This document shows, piece after piece, positions 60,836 to 64,000 of a stretch of 64,000 nt of DNA (position 1 is the first letter of the stretch; each line of letters begins with the position of its first letter). The notes beneath the pieces were generated by a model, which saw nothing but the letters and a program-made list of their open reading frames with translations, searched no databases and was not told the origin of the DNA. A program made the position numbers and the translations under genes. The stretch spans positions 2,604,001 to 2,668,000 of the forward strand of contig NZ_CP065800.1 in NCBI RefSeq assembly GCF_023206215.1, written 5' to 3'. This DNA is from Butyrivibrio fibrisolvens. GTDB lineage: Bacteria > Bacillota > Clostridia > Lachnospirales > Lachnospiraceae.

Positions 60836-61312
60836 ATGAAGAATATCCGTTTGGTCCTTTTGGGACAACTGGTACTTTTGATACTGGTATTTGCTATTCT
60901 TGTTTTGGGAAGTAGTTTTGGAATATCAGCTGCACTATGGTTTGTTGATCTTCCGTCGTTTATCCTTATCATTATGATCCTGATTCCAGGGCTTATCATT
61001 ATGAGAGAATGGAAGGATTTTTTAAAAGCCTTTTCAGTGGGGATAAGAAAATACAGGCTTTTGGAACTAAAGAACATTATAGAAGCCGTTGACGCAGCAC
61101 AGAAACTGACTGTTTTTGGAGCGCTTTTGGCAATAATCGTATCTGCTATAATGATCTTAGGACAGATCAATAATCTTGAAGTTATTGGCCCTAATCTTGC
61201 TGTATGCATGATCTCGGGACTATATGCTGTTATTATCGAGTTTTTCCTTTTGCCGCTTAGACTAAATGCTGAGCGCAAGATGAATGAAGAAATGGATCTT
61301 GAAGATGAATGA
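60836..61312 (+). CDS. Small MotA/ExbB-like membrane protein
   Basis: A 158-residue protein with four hydrophobic segments. ALWFVDLPSFILIIMILIPG resembles the TM2 region of MotA, and FGALLAIIVSAIMILGQINN with IGPNLAVCMISGLYAVIIEF resembles its TM3-TM4. MotA is normally 250-290 residues; the cytoplasmic loop that touches the rotor is almost entirely missing here. It may be a minimal ion-channel subunit unrelated to flagella, but no MotB or ExbD partner is adjacent. AAGGAGG lies 7 bases before the ATG. The stop overlaps the start of a LuxR-type regulator, so they are translationally coupled. Confidence 0.6.
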   Translation: MKNIRLVLLGQLVLLILVFAILVLGSSFGISAALWFVDLPSFILIIMILIPGLIIMREWKDFLKAFSVGIRKYRLLELKNIIEAVDAAQKLTVFGALLAIIVSAIMILGQINNLEVIGPNLAVCMISGLYAVIIEFFLLPLRLNAERKMNEEMDLEDE

Positions 61313-61532
61313 TCATGATATTTCCAAAGAACGATATCTTCAGATTGCAGGGAAATTCGGGCTTACAAGAAGAGAACTTGAACTTGGGTATCTGAAGGTA
61401 TCAGGTCTAACTAATCGAAGAATAGCATATATGCTTGGAATTTCAGAACAGACAGTCAAGAACCACTTCAGAAGCATATATGAAAAAGCCTGGGTTCCCG
61501 GAAGAAAAGAATTCACGGAATTATTTTTATAA
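61305..61532 (+). CDS. Small LuxR-type (GerE) DNA-binding protein
   Basis: A 75-residue protein that is little more than a GerE helix-turn-helix: LTRRELELGYLKVSGLTNRRIAYMLGISEQTVKNHFRSIYEKA. It has no receiver or ligand domain. The ATG at 61305 lies 8 bases inside the MotA-like gene; an upstream in-frame ATG at 61284 is also possible. Coupling to a membrane protein suggests that the partner controls its activity, as in membrane-protein/regulator pairs (inference). A terminator follows. Confidence 0.75.
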   Translation: MNDHDISKERYLQIAGKFGLTRRELELGYLKVSGLTNRRIAYMLGISEQTVKNHFRSIYEKAWVPGRKEFTELFL

Positions 61533-61542
61533 TATCGCATAG

Positions 61543-61576
61543 ATAGGGGATTGAATTATCAGTCCCCTATATTTTT
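61543..61576 (+). terminator. Terminator of the MotA-like/LuxR operon
   Basis: ATAGGGGA (61543-61550) pairs with TCCCCTAT (61563-61570), and TTGA/TCAG extend the stem inward with a G-U pair. ATTTTT follows. Confidence 0.8.
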
Positions 61577-61694
61577 ATGCCTAAATTATTTATAAAATAT
61601 TGAAGGGGCTGCTGTTATTTAAAGCACTATTGTGTTATCATTGTCTAATGTGATGTTAGATATACATAATGAATATAAATAACTAAAACTTTCA

Positions 61695-61746
61695 ACTTGG
61701 ACGGGATGGTATCCCCAAAGACTTAACAGGGGCAGGCAGTCCAAGT
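61695..61746 (+). promoter_or_regulatory. Structured leader with mutually exclusive hairpins before the M29 gene
   Basis: An outer stem ACTTGGAC (61695-61702) with GTCCAAGT (61739-61746) encloses two alternatives: GGGAT-GGT-ATCCC (61703-61715), or CCCC (61713-61716) pairing with GGGG (61729-61732). Both use the same C bases, so only one can form at a time. No known riboswitch class is recognised. Confidence 0.45.
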
Positions 61747-61767
61747 GGGAAATTTAGTAAATAATAA

Positions 61768-63801
61768 ATGAAAGGACAAGGCATTAGCCGGATAAAGAAA
61801 ATGAATAACGAAGCAGATATCAAAGAACTTAACGACCGCCTTACTAAGGTCAAGGACGAAATAGCCGGAATTCTCACATCTGAGAAGGAAGACAGCTTTT
61901 TTGCCCAGGCAGCAAAGCTTGTAACTCTTCAGCTTGAAACATATGATAAGCTTACAGATGGATCATTTTATGAACTTGACGAAGCTGCAATGAAGGCAAA
62001 TAATGATGAGCTTTATAACTGGAAGCTTGAGGCAAACTATGAGGACTCTTTTGTAAATCCTACTAAGGCAGCAAATGTGTATGGAGATAAGGGCCAGATC
62101 ATCGCTTTACTTGCAGAAAAGCTTGTATTTGGAAATACACACATCTTTAATAACAGGAAAGAGAGATATGTAATAGCTATAGAGCTTTTCCTTGAGATAT
62201 ACAACCTTTATAAAGAAGGCGCAGATGTAGACGCATGGAAGAAGGCAATTAAAGATCATCAGACCAAGTACATTGATCTTATCGCTATGGAAGCAATCCA
62301 TAGACAGTATGATCCTGATAATCATAAGGTTACAGAAATCTTAAATAAGGTTAAGCCCGGCGATTACAGATTCCTGTATTTATACGGTCTTCCTGTTTCT
62401 GATAATGAGATAAGAACAGCTAAGTTCATCGATTCTCTTCCTGATTCAGATCTTACAGCCATGGCTGGCACCCTTACTAAGGGTTACCGCAAAGGTTTTG
62501 AAGTTATGGGCGTAGATTTTGACAAGAAAAAGTCAGTTTGCATCTACTATAACGTTGGATTTGAAAAGATGGTAAAGACTGCTGCCGAGCAGTTTAAAGA
62601 AATGGGACTTGCAAGCACATTCCTCGTAACGTCCGGAGCTGAGAACAAGCAGAGCGATTTTGATCACAAACAGGATATGGCACTTTACCTTGATGAAGCT
62701 TTCGTTGATACATATCTTTCTGCTTTCCGTAAGGCTTATGAGAGTATCAAAGACAAGGTTAGATCTCACGGCGGACCTGCTGCTATCGAAATCTTTGGAG
62801 AGAGAGACTTTGCGCCTGTCAGAAAGAAGGATGCACCTGCATTTGATGAAAAACAAAGACCTCTTTATGCATCACTTATAAATAAAGCCGCGCTTCTTCG
62901 CACACAGTTCCTTCCAGGCGAAGAGAGAAGCTTTGCAATAATAGCTTATCCTGTTCCTGAGATTGGTGATAGGTTCGAGCAGATATTTGCAGATACAGTT
63001 AAGGTCAATACTCTTCCCAGAGAAAAATATCAGAAGATCCAGCAGGCTATTATCGATGCTCTTGACCTTGGTGATCATGCTGTTATCAAAGGTATGAACG
63101 GCAACAAGACAGAGCTTACAGTTTCATTCCATGAGCTCAAGAATCCTGAGAATGAGACCAATTTCGAGAACTGCCTTGATGACGTTAATATCCCTCTTGG
63201 TGAAGTTTTCACATCTCCTGTACTTAAGGGAACAAATGGTCTTCTTCATGTCAAAGAAGTCTTCATAAACGGCCTTAAATATACCGACCTTTCATTCACA
63301 GTAAAAGATGGTATGGTTACAGACTATTCATGCGGTAATTTCGAAAACCCTGCTGATGGCAAAAAGCTTGTAGATGACGAGATCATGAAAAATCATGAGA
63401 CTCTTGCTATGGGCGAGTTCGCTATCGGAACTAACACTGTTGCATATGTAATGGGCATTAAGCATGATATCCAGGCTAAGCTTCCAATCCTCATTGCAGA
63501 AAAGACAGGACCTCACTTTGCATTTGGTGATACATGCTATTCACACAGCGAAGACCATGCAGTATTCAATCCTGACGGCAAAGAGATAATAGCAAGAGAT
63601 AACGAAGTAAGTTCTCTTAGAAAAGACGATCCTGAGAAGGCATATTTTGGCTGCCATACAGATATTACTGTTCCATATAATGAGCTGGGAGAGATCACAG
63701 TATACGGTAAGAACGGATATCAGAAGACAATCATCAAGGACGGAAGATTTGTACTTGAAGGTACACAGGAGCTTAACGAAGCACTTGAAGAGCTTAATTA
63801 A
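61768..63801 (+). CDS. M29 family aminopeptidase
   Basis: A 677-residue protein. The C-terminal 350 residues match the thermophilic aminopeptidase (M29) family: LGEVFTSPVLKGTNGLLHV, MGEFAIGTN, EKTGPHFAFGDTCYSHSED and FGCHTDITV carry the Glu and His residues expected to bind two metal ions. The N-terminal 300 residues are an additional helical region seen in the longer Firmicutes members. It should release N-terminal residues from peptides in the cytoplasm. ATG at 61768 has only GTGGGA upstream; ATG at 61801 (MNNEAD) is an alternative start. A structured leader precedes it and a tandem-repeat tract follows. Confidence 0.85.
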   Translation: MKGQGISRIKKMNNEADIKELNDRLTKVKDEIAGILTSEKEDSFFAQAAKLVTLQLETYDKLTDGSFYELDEAAMKANNDELYNWKLEANYEDSFVNPTKAANVYGDKGQIIALLAEKLVFGNTHIFNNRKERYVIAIELFLEIYNLYKEGADVDAWKKAIKDHQTKYIDLIAMEAIHRQYDPDNHKVTEILNKVKPGDYRFLYLYGLPVSDNEIRTAKFIDSLPDSDLTAMAGTLTKGYRKGFEVMGVDFDKKKSVCIYYNVGFEKMVKTAAEQFKEMGLASTFLVTSGAENKQSDFDHKQDMALYLDEAFVDTYLSAFRKAYESIKDKVRSHGGPAAIEIFGERDFAPVRKKDAPAFDEKQRPLYASLINKAALLRTQFLPGEERSFAIIAYPVPEIGDRFEQIFADTVKVNTLPREKYQKIQQAIIDALDLGDHAVIKGMNGNKTELTVSFHELKNPENETNFENCLDDVNIPLGEVFTSPVLKGTNGLLHVKEVFINGLKYTDLSFTVKDGMVTDYSCGNFENPADGKKLVDDEIMKNHETLAMGEFAIGTNTVAYVMGIKHDIQAKLPILIAEKTGPHFAFGDTCYSHSEDHAVFNPDGKEIIARDNEVSSLRKDDPEKAYFGCHTDITVPYNELGEITVYGKNGYQKTIIKDGRFVLEGTQELNEALEELN

Positions 63802-63930
63802 TAAAGTTCTGAATTAATAAAGAACTGAATGTATAAGGAACTGAATGTATAAAAGGACTGAATGTATAAAGGAACTGAATACATAAAGAACTTTATACAT
63901 AAAGAGCTGAATTCTTATAGACCTTAATTC
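63801..63930 (+). repeat. Degenerate tandem repeat of 16-17 bases, about eight copies
   Basis: Units start at 63801, 63817, 63833, 63849, 63866, 63883, 63899 and 63917. The consensus is ATAAAGRACTGAATGT, with the middle copies most alike. All frames contain stops, so it is non-coding. It fills the gap between the M29 gene and the next gene. Confidence 0.85.
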
Positions 63931-63953
63931 ATAAACTTACCGGGAGGAATCAT

Positions 63954-64000
63954 ATGAAGTACATTCTTGCAATCGGGAATAGTTTTTCAAGGGACGCTAC
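63954..64000 (+). CDS. DUF4886-like protein (3' partial)
   Basis: Only the first 15 codons are inside the window: MKYILAIGNSFSRDA. IGNSFS is the block I motif of SGNH-like hydrolases of the DUF4886 type, with the serine as likely nucleophile. GGGAGG lies 7 bases before the ATG. The rest runs off the right edge. Confidence 0.6.
   Translation, partial: MKYILAIGNSFSRDA

Noticed and set aside
63801..63930. CRISPR-like array of short repeats
   Set aside because: Units are 16-17 bases with no spacers and no cas genes nearby.

Overview
The window looks like chromosomal DNA of a Gram-positive anaerobe of the family Lachnospiraceae, probably close to Butyrivibrio or Pseudobutyrivibrio. This is an inference from content, not a database match. 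The signs are strong GGAGG ribosome-binding sites with frequent TTG or GTG starts, moderate to low GC, motility and c-di-GMP genes, and runs of genes typical of this family (miaB-mutS-mutL-miaA; radC-mreBCD-PBP2-rodA-mgsA-D,D-carboxypeptidase; a HlyD-like protein before sepF; a PreA with an extra N-terminal Fe-S region). Almost all genes are on the + strand; pgi, a BFD-type protein, one chemoreceptor and a coiled-coil protein are on the - strand.

Layout. 1-2.8 kb: the end of an amino-acid ABC ATPase with a GHKL-like tail, then a FIST sensor protein and a soluble chemoreceptor in one operon. 2.8-5.2 kb: an AT-rich accessory stretch with a YARHG-domain membrane protein, a decayed reading frame, and a 336-base imperfect palindrome that has a near-consensus promoter in front of it and a 13-bp direct repeat around it. 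5.2-9.6 kb: a Gld-type ABC system (ATPase, permease fused to an auxiliary domain, DUF4340 protein). 10-16.2 kb: FeoA-like protein, gltX, a UvrD-type helicase, a DUF4832 protein and a DUF1292 protein. 16.3-29.1 kb: a GH13-like protein that has lost its catalytic residues, a DUF5662 protein, a nuclease-like/wHTH protein fused in frame to peptidase T, then miaB, mutS, mutL, miaA. 29.3-39.7 kb: a PLP enzyme, radC, the elongasome genes mreB, mreC, mreD, PBP2 and rodA, then mgsA and a lipoprotein D,D-carboxypeptidase. 39.8-46.3 kb: a small P-loop protein, the HlyD-like protein, sepF, aroB, lspA, an RluA-family pseudouridine synthase and a cytidylate-kinase-like protein. 46.4-54 kb: a degenerate-GGDEF/EAL protein, pgi, an NSS-family transporter, a BFD-like protein and a dCache chemoreceptor. 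54.5-64 kb: a nitroreductase, PreA, a gene remnant, an amino-acid ABC transporter, a heptad-repeat coiled-coil protein, a MotA-like/LuxR pair, an M29 aminopeptidase and the start of a DUF4886-like gene.

How the genes fit together. Three themes recur. Cell-wall elongation and division are encoded by mreBCD, PBP2, rodA, the carboxypeptidase and sepF. Mismatch repair and tRNA modification are joined in the mia/mut block. Motility signalling is represented by the FIST-MCP operon, the EAL protein and the dCache receptor. The last two share a matching sigma-28-type promoter (TAA[A/T]-N15-ACCGATAT), which suggests one flagellar regulon.

Most worth a second look: the promoter-plus-palindrome unit at 4639-5051, the GH13 pseudoenzyme, the nuclease-like/wHTH-PepT fusion with an internal ribosome-binding site, the MotA-like/LuxR pair, the exact 63-bp repeats in the coiled-coil gene, and several structured leaders. 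I saw no CRISPR array, tRNA, rRNA, intact transposase, prophage or recognisable defence island. All alignments were made by eye.
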